A stretch of 64,000 bases of DNA from Antilocapra americana (taxonomy: Eukaryota > Chordata > Mammalia > Artiodactyla > Antilocapridae): NCBI GenBank assembly GCA_007570785.1, contig ML661902.1, positions 2,222,373 to 2,286,372 on the forward strand, in the 5' to 3' direction. The notes under the pieces are model-generated. The model was not told the origin of the DNA, searched no databases, and worked only from the letters and a program-made list of their open reading frames with translations. A program made the translations under genes and the position numbers. How positions within the stretch are numbered: the stretch's first letter is position 1; every line of letters starts with the position of its first letter. Below, piece by piece: positions 23,370 through 35,149 of this stretch.

Positions 23370-23834
23370 TGGATCTTTTTTTTTTAGTAAGATTACATGA
23401 ATTAGTAGATTTTCTTTCATATATCTCTTATATACATCTTAATTTTGTGCACAGGAGGATGGTACACACAGTCAGTGGTGGTACAGTGCACAGGTATCTA
23501 CTGTAATTAAAATCCCTGGAAGTTGCCAATGATTATATAGGTTACATGAATTGCAGGAAAAAGTAAAGCTAAATACTCTTATACTCAATTAACTTGGCAG
23601 TTAATTAAAAGACCAATTTGTGTAGAACTTTCTAGGATATTGAGAGATAATGGCTGAATGAAGAAGTACATAACAAATGTGTGAAAAATGAATTAGAAAA
23701 TAGATTAGAAGGAGAATTAGTTATGTGATGATCTCTATATGCTTATGCAAAAAATGGAAATGCAGACCTTGATCCATTTCTAATAAGTCCTTATGAAATC
23801 TTTTATTCAAAACATAATTTATTCTATCAAAAAC
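23370..23834. other. Unassigned spacer
   Basis: A+T-rich DNA between Tigger1 and the following L1; nothing recognised. Confidence 0.5.
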
Positions 23835-24170
23835 TTAGGAAAGAACAGAAATAGAGTCACAGATATAGGAAACAAACTTACAGTTACCAAGGGAGGAAGG
23901 GGAGCAGCCGGGAGGGATGAACTGGGAAATTGGGATTCACATATACACACCACTATATATATAAAATAGATGACTGATAGGAACCTAGTGTATAATGCAT
24001 GGAACTCTATAGCCAGTTTTCTGTAACGAACTATATGGGAACAGAATCTTAAAAAAAGTGGACATATGTGTGTATATATACATCACTGATTCACTTTGCT
24101 GTATAGCAAAAACTGACACAATATTGTAAATCAACTATACTCCAATAAAAATTAATTAAAACAAAACAAA
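23835..24170 (+). mobile_element. Cetartiodactyl L1 3' end
   Basis: 'gagtcacagatataggaa', 'acttacagttaccaag', 'gtataatgcatggaact', 'tgattcactttgctgtat' and 'aatcaactatactccaat' then an A-rich tail. The order matches the 3'-UTR of the cetartiodactyl L1 lineage that also appears, in other orientations, at 31850-32758 and 42870-43385. Confidence 0.87.
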
Positions 24171-24448
24171 AAAACAAATACAAACTTGGGAGTAATATGA
24201 AACACACTGAATACTAAAGGGAGCAAATAGATTCAGCTGCCTCACACGACCACTGACCACATATATGGAGAATGTTTGCATAGATTTTCTAAATTATGTG
24301 AGTTGATCTGACTTTTAGCTAGGAACACATTATTATTTTAATATAATCAAACTAAGGACAAAATTTCCTTATGATGAGATTTCCTGCTGTTCTGAATTTT
24401 CTGGGAAATAAAAATGATTGTGATATCTTTCTAATTAAAAATGTCAGG

Positions 24449-24550
24449 GAATGCCCTGGTAGGCCAGTGGTTGTAACCCTGTACTTCCACTGCCAGGGAG
24501 GATGGCCAGCTTTGATCCCACAAACTGTGTGATGTGGCCAAAAAAAAATT
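24449..24550 (+). mobile_element. CHR-type SINE
   Basis: 'agggaatgccctggtaggcc', 'gtacttccactgccaggg', 'tgtgtgatgtggcc' and an A run. A short CHR copy lacking part of its centre. Confidence 0.85.
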
Positions 24551-26618
24551 CAAGAAGCCTTATCTAGTAATCCAAACAACACTGTCAGTACAGATAGTTC
24601 AGTCAGGTATTTTAGGCCTGAGAGTAGATTCCAGATCGAAATGATACAATTATTTAGTCAGCATATCTATACCAAACAGATTAATTGCAATTTTCTTCTT
24701 TGTAAATACAATCTTGGATAAAAGGCATATAGAAAAATCAAGCTTTTAAATACAGATGAAGATAAAGAATTGCTGAGAAGTCCATTTTTGCCCAACCACT
24801 TGAGTAAATAAGTTTTCAGGAAGGTAAAGCATAATAATGATAACATCATGGATTCACAAATCGTTTTTTTTATGAAGAACTCAAAGATAATTAATAGTGC
24901 AGACAACATTAAAGAAATAAAAACCTGCTCACATGAGGTGTTGTAATTGTAAATTTTGTTAAAATTGGAGGTTCTAATCTTTTGGACAACAATATTAAAG
25001 CTTTGCTTTTGTGCAACCCAAATAATTACTGTGTCTTAAAACACTTGATCACTTTATCCATTCCTTTAGAAATCATGTGAGAGACTTATTATGCCTATTA
25101 TAAGAGGAAGGAGCAGAAGACTAAAAAAGGTGAAGGAGGACTGAGAAGGTGGTCTTTTCCTAGCATAAGGTGCCAATGCTCAAATAAAGCTGGTATTTTG
25201 GAGTCAACCAAGAAATCAGTCAACAAATTTAGCTCGAATACCTTCTTTCTCTCCTAGAGGTGTAAAAGGATGCCATGTGGGCTCCTCCAGCCTTGGAAGA
25301 ACTCCAGAGAAATATCTCACCGAGGTTTCATGGCAGATAGGGGGCCAAATGCATCCTGGATAATACTCTTGTGGTGTGTTAAGAAGGTGTTAAAGAGCCA
25401 AAGAAAGTCATTTTCAGATCTCTCTGAGCCAGATTTCTTTGGGAAAAAAAAAAAAAAACTCACAAAAGATAAAAAGTCAAACCTGACAGATTCCAGATGA
25501 GGCTTAGAATTTTAGTATATCCAATCTGTACCCACACCATTTCACATCTTAACAGAGATAAAGCTGTCCTATGTTAGCCTCTCATTATCTATAGGAAGCA
25601 ACACATCTTCCTATAGAATGAATAGGAGGCTGGAAATGCATCTGAGGAGGAAAAAAAAAGTGAAGGGACTCAACTCAGGAGCAAAGCCATTTGGCATAGA
25701 TTGGGCTTCTGACACCACAATAGTGTACTGGAACTCATGAGGAGGTATTGCAGGATTTGAGTATGCGTAAGATGAAAGATTCTTAGAAAATTCCCCACTG
25801 AGAAAACAGAGGGTACATATCAAAGGTTTATTGGCACTGACCACAGATACACTCTGATACTGCAGCCCTTACACAGCTGTTTAAAATGAGAGAGGAGAAA
25901 CACGGAGGAGAGAGGCAGGAGACAAGCTTTTGGAAAGCACAAAAGCCTCCAAACATTTCCAATCTTAGAGTGTTATGATGTTAAAATATGAGGCACATTA
26001 TCAGGAGATGAAAGTTCAAAGAGGCCTCAGCTTCATGTTGGATAAACAGGAACATATGCCCAGGCTCAGAAATATTTCAAATGTGTTGTGAAACTTCGCT
26101 CAGTTAGGAGAGAAATGTTAGAGTTCAACTGTGAAAAATTCAATTGCATATTTGAAAAAAGCAGGTGCTGGGAAAGACCACAAACTTTCCGAGTGTGTCA
26201 GCACCACACACCACAATAGCAAACAGAAGTGAAAATGTTATTAAGGCTTAGAAAGGTTTTCTGAACGATACATCAAATGAATCCAAGTAGTAGTTGCATG
26301 TCATTGTGAAAATGTATTCGTCTGCGGGGAAAATAAAAATCGAAAAGAAGGAAGTTGCAATACTGTAGCTATCTCACAGTCAGCCTTTGCGGGTATTGTA
26401 CAGAATCGAGGGAAATTTGTGCTGATGTCTCTATGTAATAGAAGCTAGAGACCTCTGTTGAGGGAGTTTAATTGAAAGGAAAAAAACAATTTTACCCACA
26501 AAATCTAAGCCTAAAATTAGCTCACCAGAGAAGCCCTATTCCAAAGGAATTTTATTTGCTCATTTCTGAGTTGTGATGGCAGAGGAGAGGATGTACAGCT
26601 AATCAAAAATTTTTTCTT
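24551..26618. other. Unassigned 2-kb stretch
   Basis: No nameable repeat. It holds A runs near 25443-25457 and 25650-25658 and open frames of 76-80 codons without identity. The part 26220-26440 is compositionally complex with several CpGs; see findings. Confidence 0.45.
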
Positions 26619-26824
26619 GGGACTTCCCTGGCAGTCCAGCAGCTAAGACTCTCTGCTTCCAGGGAAGGGGGCCTGAGTTCGATCCCTGGTTGGGGAACTA
26701 GATCCCATGTAGTACAAACAGCTCACATGCCCCAACTCAACTAAGAGTTCACATGCACACTGCACTCCAAGATCCTGTGCTGCCACAACTAAGACCCAGT
26801 ACAATCAAATAAATAAATAAATGT
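26619..26824 (+). mobile_element. CHR-type SINE, long form
   Basis: 'gggacttccctggcagtcc', 'gagttcgatccctggttggg' and 'agatcccatgtagtac', followed by the extended 'gccacaactaagaccc' tail and (AAAT)n. This is the longer CHR variant. Confidence 0.9.
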
Positions 26825-27769
26825 TTTCTAAAAGCACACAAAAAAACATAAATCTTTTCTTAATCTCTTTATGGAAGAGGTTTGCTAATGTAGTTACTCC
26901 ATTACTCCATTCCTCCATAGAAGAAGTGGCTTCTATCTCTGTCTCTTTAGTTCCCACAAAACTGAGAACAGTATTCCTTGAATAGTGAAGAAAAGCCAGA
27001 TCATCTGGGCAACAACCCAGTACCAGCATGAAAAACAGAGGAAGAGTCCAGCAGTTTCAGGAACCCAAAGAGAGGTCGATATCGGGGTGCAGAGCTGGCT
27101 TTGCTTCCAAGGTAAGCACTGTTACCTCTTCAAATTCCAGTGCTCTCCTCCTGTCCCAGCCACACAAGGTCATCCTGCCAAGCCTTGCCCTGCCCCACCC
27201 CCAAACCCAACATACTAAACTCTCGGCTTTTACTTTTAAACCTTACAATTCGGAAGTTGTCTTGAACAGTGTCCACAGAGAAATGGATGAGAATTTTCAC
27301 AACTGGAGCACTACTGATCAAAACTACTCCTCTTGCTCTGTGTCTTGCCTTGAAGTCTTGCAGTGCTTTCTGCAAATCTGGAAAAATAATCTATGTTACT
27401 ATGCCACTGGATCAGGGAGTTAAACTCCCAAACCTGCATTGATATTGATGGTATGAAAGAAGTTAAGAAAGAAGAGAAAGTAGTCTGACAGAGTAGCAGT
27501 ATTAAGGGGAAGCAGTTTAGAGACAATCACTCTTTTGAAATCTGAATTGTTCAATCAACAATACCACTTCCTTATTACAGTGATCTTCTGCAATAAGGAG
27601 GAAAGTGGGAAACTCTGCTTTCCTACTCAATATTCTGGATGAAAAAATTTAAATACAGTAAAAATACAAACATACACACACACACACCAACATCATACGT
27701 GTCCATCTGCTAGAGCTTATAACAAGTTATAAATGCTTATAACATGTCATTTTGTTTCAGATTTTTAAA
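26825..27769. other. Unassigned 0.9-kb stretch with a 131-codon open frame
   Basis: 27028-27423 (plus) is the longest open frame outside transposons, but it has no domain or family I recognise. A consensus-like splice donor 'aaggtaagc' occurs at 27109-27117. A small (CA)n lies at 27672-27687. I do not call a gene. Confidence 0.4.
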
Positions 27770-28600
27770 AAATGGAGCATTTCAGATAAACCTGAAATAG
27801 TATTTGTTGCTCTGTTCCACTCCTCCCTCCCTCCTTCTTCAGATGCTATCATATTTGATTTGCTTCTAGGTCATTTTATGCATACATCTATGTATAAATA
27901 ATATACGATATTGCCTTGCATGTTCTTTTAATTATTCATATATGCACTCATCTTGTACATATTCTTCAACTTGCTTTTTGTCACTCAACAAAGTGTTATA
28001 TGAACTATGTGTAAGCAGTTTGTTCACTTAAATTGTTAGGTAGCATTTCATAATTGATGATACCATAATTTTTCCCATTCCCTTATTAGATATTTCCCAA
28101 TTTCTACTATAACACAAATATTGTATGAATATCCTTATATATATCTTGTACATGTTCAAGGACTCTCCATGGATACTTACACTTCCAAGTAGAATTGCTG
28201 GGTTGTAGGATTTGAGAACTTTCATCTTTACTACATCATACCAATTGGTTCTCTAAAAGGTTATGTGAATTTATATTTCCACCAGCAATGTTTGATAGTC
28301 CCTGTTTCTCTACATACTCACAAACACTGTGTATTTATATTTTTAGACCACTTGCCAATCTGATGGGTATAAACTAAAATCTCCCAATTTTAATTTAAAT
28401 TTCCTTAATGATTGCCAAGCTGGAAATTTTTTCATAAATATTGGCCATTTCAGTTTCCTATTTAGTGAGTTGTCTTTTCATGTATTTTATACAGTTTTCT
28501 TTTGAGAGGTTTCCCCTTTTCTCATACTCATTTGGAGATCTTCATACATTCTGAATGCTAACATATCTCATATATGTTTAGCTCCTCTCTATATGGTGTA
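27770..28600 (-). mobile_element. Old L1 3' region, split by BovB
   Basis: Antisense phrases of the old L1 3'-UTR: 'ccaagtagaattgctgg' (28182-28198), 'atttccaccagcaatgt', 'ttgccaatctgatggg', 'taaatttccttaatga' and 'ctttcatctttactac'. A BovB follows at 28601, and L1-like A+T-rich sequence may resume to about 29290. Confidence 0.8.
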
Positions 28601-29201
28601 TTTTGGGGGGCTTCAAAATCACTGCAGATGATGACTGCAGCCATGAAATTAAAAGACGCTTGCTCCTTGGAAGAAAAGTTATGAATAGCCTAGACAGCAT
28701 ATTAAAAAACAGAGACATTACTTTGCCAACAAAGGTCCATCTAGTCAAAGCTGTGGTTTTCCCAATAGTTACGTGTGGATGTGAGAGCTGGACTATAAAG
28801 AAAGCCAAGTGCCAAAGAACTGATGCTTTTGAACTGTGGTGTTGGAGAAGACTCTTGAGAGTCCCTTGGACTGCAAGGAGATCCCACCAGTCCATCCTAA
28901 AGGAAATCAGTCCTTTAGGACTGAATATTCATTGGAAGGATTGATGCTGAAGCTGAAGCTCCAATACTTTGGCCACCTGATGCAAAGAACTGACTCATTG
29001 GAAAAGACCCTGATGCTGGGAAAGATTGAAGATAGCAGGAGAAGGGGACGACAGAGGATGAGATGGCTGGATAGCATCACCGACTTGATGGACATGAGTT
29101 TGAGTAAACTCTGGGAGTTGCTGATGGACAGGGAGGCCTGGTGTGCTGCAGTCCATGGAGTCGCAAAAAGTCGGACACAGCTGAGCGACTGAACTGGACT
29201 G
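28601..29201 (+). mobile_element. BovB LINE, 600-bp 3' fragment
   Basis: Plus-strand BovB carrying the last ORF2 segment. It starts in the KITADDDCSHEIKR region (about 28615-28655) and continues through DITLPTK and CESWTIKK to [12 protein letters not shown] (28840-28880). A small insertion near 28912-28920 shifts the frame, and the rest continues one frame over as far as the KSRTQLSD end (29160-29190). The flanks share 'atatggtgta' (28591-28600) and 'atatggtata' (29202-29211), 9 of 10. Confidence 0.95.
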
Positions 29202-29329
29202 ATATGGTATATGTTTTATAACTTTGTTGTGACTATTCAGAAAGACATTTTTAATACTGACATATCAAGCTTTTTCTTAATGAATTACATTTTTCTATGT
29301 TTCACCTAAAATATACTATACTGTTATTG

Positions 29330-29400
29330 CATATATAAGCATATATATGTAAAATATACAAAGAAAAATGTTTACATGTATACACACACACACAATTATT
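29330..29400. repeat. AT/CA-rich simple tract
   Basis: TATA-rich sequence followed by a short (CA)n at 29382-29393. Confidence 0.7.
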
Positions 29401-29539
29401 ACCCACAAATTCACCTGCAGAAGTTTACTCACCAAACTTATTGGATGGGCTGTTTTCACTAAAATATCTGTGCTGTTCGAGTGGATGTGCTCTATTGCTC
29501 AGCAACTGTTTTTCACTTCAAACAGGGTGCCAACCATAT

Positions 29540-29690
29540 CAGGATGGCAGTACAGCATCTGGAAGCAGAGAGGGCTAAGAGCAAGTCACAGCTCTGCCAC
29601 TCACTGTATTTGACTCTGACCTCTCCATGTCTCAGTTTCCTTACCTGAAACATGGGTTTCACCATGATAACTATCACATAAATGCCTCTG
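29540..29690 (+). mobile_element. MIR SINE
   Basis: 'cacagctctgccactcac', 'tctcagtttccttacctg' and 'catgataactatcacat' give the MIR head-core order in sense orientation. Confidence 0.8.
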
Positions 29691-29724
29691 TCTTGACATT
29701 CTCATGCACTAAAAAAGGTTAAAG

Positions 29725-29900
29725 TAAAGGCACTCTTCTAAGTCCTTTACAATTAACTCATTGGATTCTTAGAACAACATAACAAAGGGGGCACTATTAT
29801 TATCTCCATTTTACAGATGAGGAAACTGAGGAACAGAAGGTAACTAACTTGATCAAGGCCCCGCAGCTAACCTTCTATAAAGGCTAGTCTAAATTTTTCG
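29725..29900 (-). mobile_element. MIR SINE
   Basis: Reverse-oriented MIR: 'ttctaagtcctttacaa', 'ccattttacagatgagg', 'aaactgaggaacagaagg', 'cttgatcaaggcc'. It faces the preceding MIR at a distance of 35 bp. Confidence 0.85.
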
Positions 29901-30012
29901 CTTAAATCTAGAGTTGAATATCTGCTTACAGGTGACCTTAAATTGGTGTGCCCAAATAGCTTCTGTAGAACACTAGAGCCATGGAATCCATGAATTGTCT
30001 CTTAAGACTGTT

Positions 30013-30135
30013 GAGAACTGCCTGGAAGTACGGTGATTAAGATTCCACGCTTCCACTGTGGGGGGCATGGGTTTGACGTCTGGTCAGGGAACTGGGAGGC
30101 TTCAAGTCACTCAGTGTGGCCAAAAATAAATAAGT
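30013..30135 (+). mobile_element. CHR-type SINE
   Basis: 'aactgcctggaagtacgg', 'ccacgcttccactgtgg', 'cgtctggtcagggaactg', 'cagtgtggccaaaaataaat'. Diverged but in full order. Confidence 0.85.
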
Positions 30136-30284
30136 AAAAGTTCTTTAAAAATTGTCATACAGGGCTTTTGCCTTCTCCTCCTCCTCCTTCAAAATACCTT
30201 TAAGGAACCTCACCTGCCTTAACTTTCACGTTCAAAGTTAGGACCTTCCAGCAGGTGCACTTTCACATTTTGTCTCCTGATCTA

Positions 30285-30350
30285 CAAATAAAGCACTTAG
30301 TATAGAGCCTGAAATAGAGCATATGTTGAGTAAATGACATTTTATTATTC
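30285..30350 (+). mobile_element. MIR/L2-class 3' end
   Basis: 'aataaagcacttagtatag', 'gagcctgaaatagagcat' and 'gttgagtaaatgac' resemble the shared MIR/L2 terminus. Confidence 0.5.
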
Positions 30351-30924
30351 AAATTCTCTGATGTCAATGTGCAATAGGAAAATCACTTCCTCTTCATAGT
30401 CTGACTTGCATTTCTGCAGCAGCATCAGTGGGAGGTGAGTATAGGAAGAGTAGGATGTTAAAGAAAGAAAGTTCATCTTCTTTCCAACAGAGAAAGTATT
30501 TCAGCTTCTTTCCCAAGGTAACACCTGCATTTATGTCAATGATCTTACCCACTTTTGCTTCTTCTAGTATCTTAATTTCTCTTTCAAGTTTTCAAACTTT
30601 TGTCCCCTTTCATTCTCTATAACTGTTATTTTATTGACTCAGACATCATCACTTGTAAAGAATAAAAAATGTTGCCATTAAACTAAGATAGAACACTTGA
30701 TCAGTCACCTATGTCACTCTTGAGCCTACACAGAAAGGAAAACATAAGCAAATGAGTTGAATAAAGTATTTCTAAAGGTTTGCAATCACAGGTTGATTCT
30801 TCCCATACTCAGGATTCTTGATGGTACTTTTCATATAATATTATACTCTGTTCTATCAAAAGTGTGATATACCAGTTCTTACAAATGCTCCACTGTTGTC
30901 TCTAAGACATTCTTCCAAATACAG
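30351..30924. other. Unassigned spacer
   Basis: The open frame 30428-30622 (64 codons) has no identity. No repeat named. Confidence 0.45.
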
Positions 30925-31108
30925 AGCAACTGGGTTTGACCACCGTTCAGGGAACCACATCCCATATGCTGCAACTAAGAGTACGCATACGGCCACTAAA
31001 GATGCTGCATGCAACCGTGAAGATCTAAAATCCTACGTGTCACAAAATAAACCAAATAAACAATAAATAACATAGACCAGGTGCAGCCAAATAAATAGAT
31101 ACATAAAA
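30925..31108 (+). mobile_element. CHR-type SINE, 5'-truncated long form
   Basis: It begins inside the element at 'actgggtttgaccaccg'; 'ggaaccacatcccatatgct' and 'gcaactaagagtacgc' match the long CHR form seen at 26619-26824. The A/T-rich tail has several AAAT units. Confidence 0.78.
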
Positions 31109-31139
31109 ATACATCGAGGCAATTAAAAACCCTTATAAA

Positions 31140-31380
31140 ATTTCACAGTCTCTCCCTTCCCTTACTTTGAAAATTGCGCAAGCAGAGCATTCCAACTTTT
31201 GCAGCCTCAAGATGATGGCGCTTCCACCAGCTAGGGTCCATAAATGAATGTATGGTACAGAGCATTCCACTGACCCATTTGGGATATATAACATGAGCAA
31301 GAAATAAACTTTCCTAGTACTGAGATTTGGGGATTTTTGCTACTGCAGAATAAATTGGCCAATCCTAATTAATATACATT
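31140..31380. repeat. Possible old LTR 3' end
   Basis: 'gagcaagaaataaac', 'ctgagatttggggat' and 'tgctactgcagaataa' resemble the end of an old MaLR-like LTR. The rest is unrecognised, so the family is not firm. Confidence 0.35.
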
Positions 31381-31849
31381 CTAAAAGATTTAGGATATAT
31401 TAAATGAAATAAGTATCAAGGACATAATATACTAAAAGGTAATATAGTTTGTTTTTGTATATGGAATTATAGTATTTTATGTTTTCTTCACTATAATTTT
31501 ATTTCTTCTAATTTTAAAAAATAAGCATACTAGAGTTTCTAATGCATAAAATTAAATTTTTCCATTTTGTAAAAACCATATATAACAAATCATATGCATT
31601 TAAAAAAATTCATGAATGAATAGATAGAAAACACAAAAACATACCTAAATTTCACCAGCTCTTTCACAAGGTAGTAGCTTTTTTTTTCCAATGGAATATG
31701 GAACTGTACAGACAGACAAGGTTGTTCAGTCTGTTTGGGGGCAGGGGAGGGGCAAGGGCAGGGTAAGTGGGTGCTTATATGCTACAATCCTGAGGCAAGT
31801 GAAAGAAGATTCTTGGTGGCAGTAGGAATGCTGTGATACCATACAGTGT
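31381..31849. other. Unassigned spacer
   Basis: A+T-rich, with a T run at 31679-31688 and a G-rich patch near 31736-31765. No gene. Confidence 0.5.
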
Positions 31850-32758
31850 GGGATAGAACATTCAGAATAAATGTTCTCTCCTAAGTGAAGTAAGTCAGAA
31901 AGAGAAAGACAAATATCACATGATAAAATTTATATGTGGAATCTAAAATACAACACAAATTAATGTATCTAAGAAATAGAAATAGACAACGAAAGTTCAT
32001 CTAGTCAAAGCTATGGTTTTTCCAGTAGTCACGTATGGATGTGAGAGTTGGACTATAAAGAAAGCTGAGTGCCAAAGAACTGATGCTTTTGAACTGTGGT
32101 GTTGTAGAAGACTCTTGAGAGTCCCTTGGACTGTATGGAGATCCAGCCAGTCCATCCTAAAGGAAATCAGTCCTGAATATTCATTGGAAGGATTGATGCT
32201 AAAGCTGAAACTCCATAATTTGGCCACCTGATGTGAAGAACTGACTCATTTGAAAAGACCCTGATGCTAGGAAATATTGGAGGCAGGAGGAGAAGGGGAT
32301 GACAGAGGATGAGATGGTTGGATGGCATCACCAACTCAATGGACATGAGTTTGAGTAAGCTCCGGGAGTTGGTGATGGATGGAGAAGCCTGGTGTGCTGC
32401 AGTCCATGGGGTCACAAGGAGTCAGATACGACTGCGCGACTGAACTGAACTGACTGACACAGACATACAGCACAGACTTATGGTTTCCAAGGGGGAAGCG
32501 GGTTGGGGGAGGGATGAATTGGGAGTTTGGGATTAGCAGAGGTAAACTATTATATATAGGATGGACAAATAGCAAGGTCCTTCTTTAAACAGCAAGGTTT
32601 TTCTGTATAGCACAGGAAACTATATTCAATGTTGTGTCATAAACCATAATGGAAAACAATATGAAAAAGAATACATATATGTATAAAACTCAGTTGCTCT
32701 GCTGTACAGCAGAAATTAATGCAATGTTATAAGTCAACTATACTTCAATAAAAATTTT
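31850..32758 (+). mobile_element. Cetartiodactyl L1 3' region, split by BovB
   Basis: Left part (to about 31988): 'gtgaagtaagtcagaaag', 'ttatatgtggaatctaaa'. Right part (from about 32457): 'gacttatggtttccaag', 'tatagcacaggaaact' and 'tcaactatacttcaataaa'. Together they form one continuous L1 3'-UTR in sense orientation with a BovB inserted in the middle. Confidence 0.88.
31989..32456 (+). mobile_element. BovB LINE, 3' fragment within L1
   Basis: It starts at 'catctagtcaaagctatgg' and reads the end of ORF2: CESWTIKK (about 32040-32065), LRVPWTVWR, then the 3'-terminal segment to 'gcgcgactgaactgaac'. Short indels break the frame. The insertion lies inside the L1 3'-UTR, so it is younger than that L1. 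Confidence 0.95.
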
Positions 32759-32759
32759 T

Positions 32760-34554
32760 GTTGAATGAATACCCTCTCAATGGAAAATGCTTTGAATGTA
32801 AATAATGAAGCTGCAGATGAAGACCAGAATCTTGAATTATCCATACAGCAGAAGTAGCCACCTGAGCAAAGAATAGCCTGTATATAATGGTTCTGTGGCC
32901 CTCTTGGAATTCTCAGTTACTGTTCTTCAGTTTGCCCAGACACTGACCCCTTTTCCTTGGGCTCTTCTCAGCTTCTCTTTCTTTTCTACCTTGTCTCTGG
33001 GCCTTCTATAACTTGTTCTCTTCCATTCCATTTTCTGCTGATTTAACTCTCAGGAACCATCATGGCCTCAGGATATTTTCCATTACTCAGAAATTTTTCC
33101 ATTACTGTAAAAGCAGTCAGAATGTGTTTTTATATGGTGGCAAACAGAATATGCATGGCCTTTCAGATGAAAGCAAAGTTGGAAGAGTTTCTTTCGGTTC
33201 CCTCATGGCAAAGAGCGAAGGTTGTAGAGAAGGATGGAAAACATGAATGTTCCTGATTTCATGAAGGTTATTGCCCCAGAGGCATAAGATGGTTTTCCCT
33301 GATATTAGTTAGCCCAGTGGGGTAAATGTTAGGGCTGGGAGCCTTCCTTTGTTGCAGTGCAAACACTGACTATTCCATTTACTTATTTTCTATTCAATAG
33401 GGCAAATCCATAAGCAGGGAGCCCCCTAGTTTTCTGACATGACATTGATGTAAAGCTTTAAAGATACTCTTCTTAAAAGCAGAGAGAACTGAATAGGGGT
33501 TTGATTCTGTGCCATGGTGCTAATGAGGATCGGCTGAGGAGGTCTGTGGCTGGCAGAACTGGTGTGTGCTTTAAGACACACAGTGGTGCCAAGAAACAAT
33601 ACAAAGTGTGAGAACAAGCAGACTGAGTCACGATCCATTGCAGATTCTAAACGGTACACTTCTGTCTCTATATATAGCATGTCAAAAGTGTCATTTCTGC
33701 TGTCATGAGAACTTTTTAGATTGTCACCACCATAAGTACTGCAACAGGAGTGTTTCGTTCTATTAGCTACGTCTGAATCCCAGAGCAAGAAGTAGTTTCC
33801 CCTGACACATTTGACTTGGGTTTTATTAGGCTGGGAGAATCTCTGGGGGAAAAAAAGCACTGTTTTTTGAGTCTATGTAAAGAAAAGTCGTTCTGGTTGA
33901 CAAAGACTATATAGAGTGTTGTACTTTTTTGGATCTAGCTGTCAGAAATCTCCAAGAACGGTGTGAAAGATGTATAATATTTTTTCAGCAAGGCTATTTT
34001 TTTTAATGGGTATTATGTGGGTTTGAAAACAGAATGGGAACACCCTTGTTAATAATCCTTCTGCATCCCGATTGTGCAGCTGAGGTGCTGGAGGCGAGGG
34101 GCTGTCACATTTTCAAATGTAGGGGGAAGGAAACACTTTATGGGGGTCATATGTATTTCTCTTCTGTTATTTCTGCCTTAAAAATACATCTTTGGTTCAT
34201 TTTGGGGAAATGCTCTTGTTTATGCAGATACATTATAAAATAAAGTCTTCCTTTGTAACACGAGACAAAACAATTTTCAGGAATGCCTCTCAGGATGCTT
34301 TAATGAAGGATCTCCTTTATTTCTTTTCTTATGTATATTTTTAAAAAATCTCTGGTAAAAGTAAATCTACTTGATCTCAAGAACACATGATGACAGAAAT
34401 CTCACTATGACCTGACGTGGACCAAACTCACCTTATATGAGCTTTACACACATGCATGTTTATTATATGGCACTAGGATGAAAAAAAAAAAAAGCCAGGG
34501 TCCTCACCCTCAAAAAGCTACAAGGTGACTTCTTAAAGCAATAAGTGCTGGTTC
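32760..34554. other. Unassigned 1.8-kb stretch
   Basis: No repeat I can name. A minus-strand open frame of 144 codons (33426-33860) has no recognisable domain. Sequence between 33480 and 34260 is complex and repeat-free; see findings. An A run lies at 34482-34494. Confidence 0.45.
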
Positions 34555-35061
34555 TTTTTTTAACATTTAAAAATTTTATGTACAGTAGAACTCATTCTTT
34601 TTGGTGCACAAGTTTGTTTTTGACAAATGCATACAGTAGTATAATACCATCATAATAAAGACACAAATAGCTCCTTTATCCCAGAATGCTCCTCCAAGTC
34701 TCCTTGTAGTCAAATCCTGCACCCACCCCAAATCCTGGCAACCACGTATTGGTTTTCTGTATCTCCATAGTATTCCCTCTCCCGAACATCTTATGCATTG
34801 AATCACAGTGTATGGAGTCTTTGGGGTCTGGCTTCTTTCACTTAGCAAAGTACATTTAAGATTCACTCATATTCTGTGTGCGTTGGTGGCATAGTGATGA
34901 GCTTAGCAGCCTTCCAAGATTCTTTCATATTCTTACATGGATTTATGGTGCATTCCTTTTTATTGCTGAATAGATTTCTATCATGTGGTGTACCACAGTT
35001 TGTCTCCCCATGCATCATTTGAAGGACATCTGGGTTGCTTCTAGTTTTTGGTAATCATGAG

Positions 35062-35149
35062 TAAAGCTGCCATCATTATTCATATACAGGTTTTTGTGTA
35101 AACATTAAAGCTGCCATCATTATTCATATACAGGTTTTTGTGTAAACAT
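35062..35149. repeat. Exact 44-bp tandem duplication
   Basis: The 44-base unit starting 'taaagctgccatcatt' occurs at 35062-35105 and again, without any difference, at 35106-35149. It is not an L1 feature; the surrounding old L1 is heavily diverged while the two copies are identical. Confidence 0.97.

Noticed and set aside
27028..27423. 131-codon open frame as an exon
   Set aside because: Composition and sequence show no family resemblance; one splice-donor-like word is not enough to support an exon.
33426..33860. 144-codon minus-strand open frame as a protein gene
   Set aside because: No recognisable domain, no evident promoter or splice context, and in a 64-kb A+T-rich window a frame of this length can arise by chance. 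Kept only as a low-interest finding.
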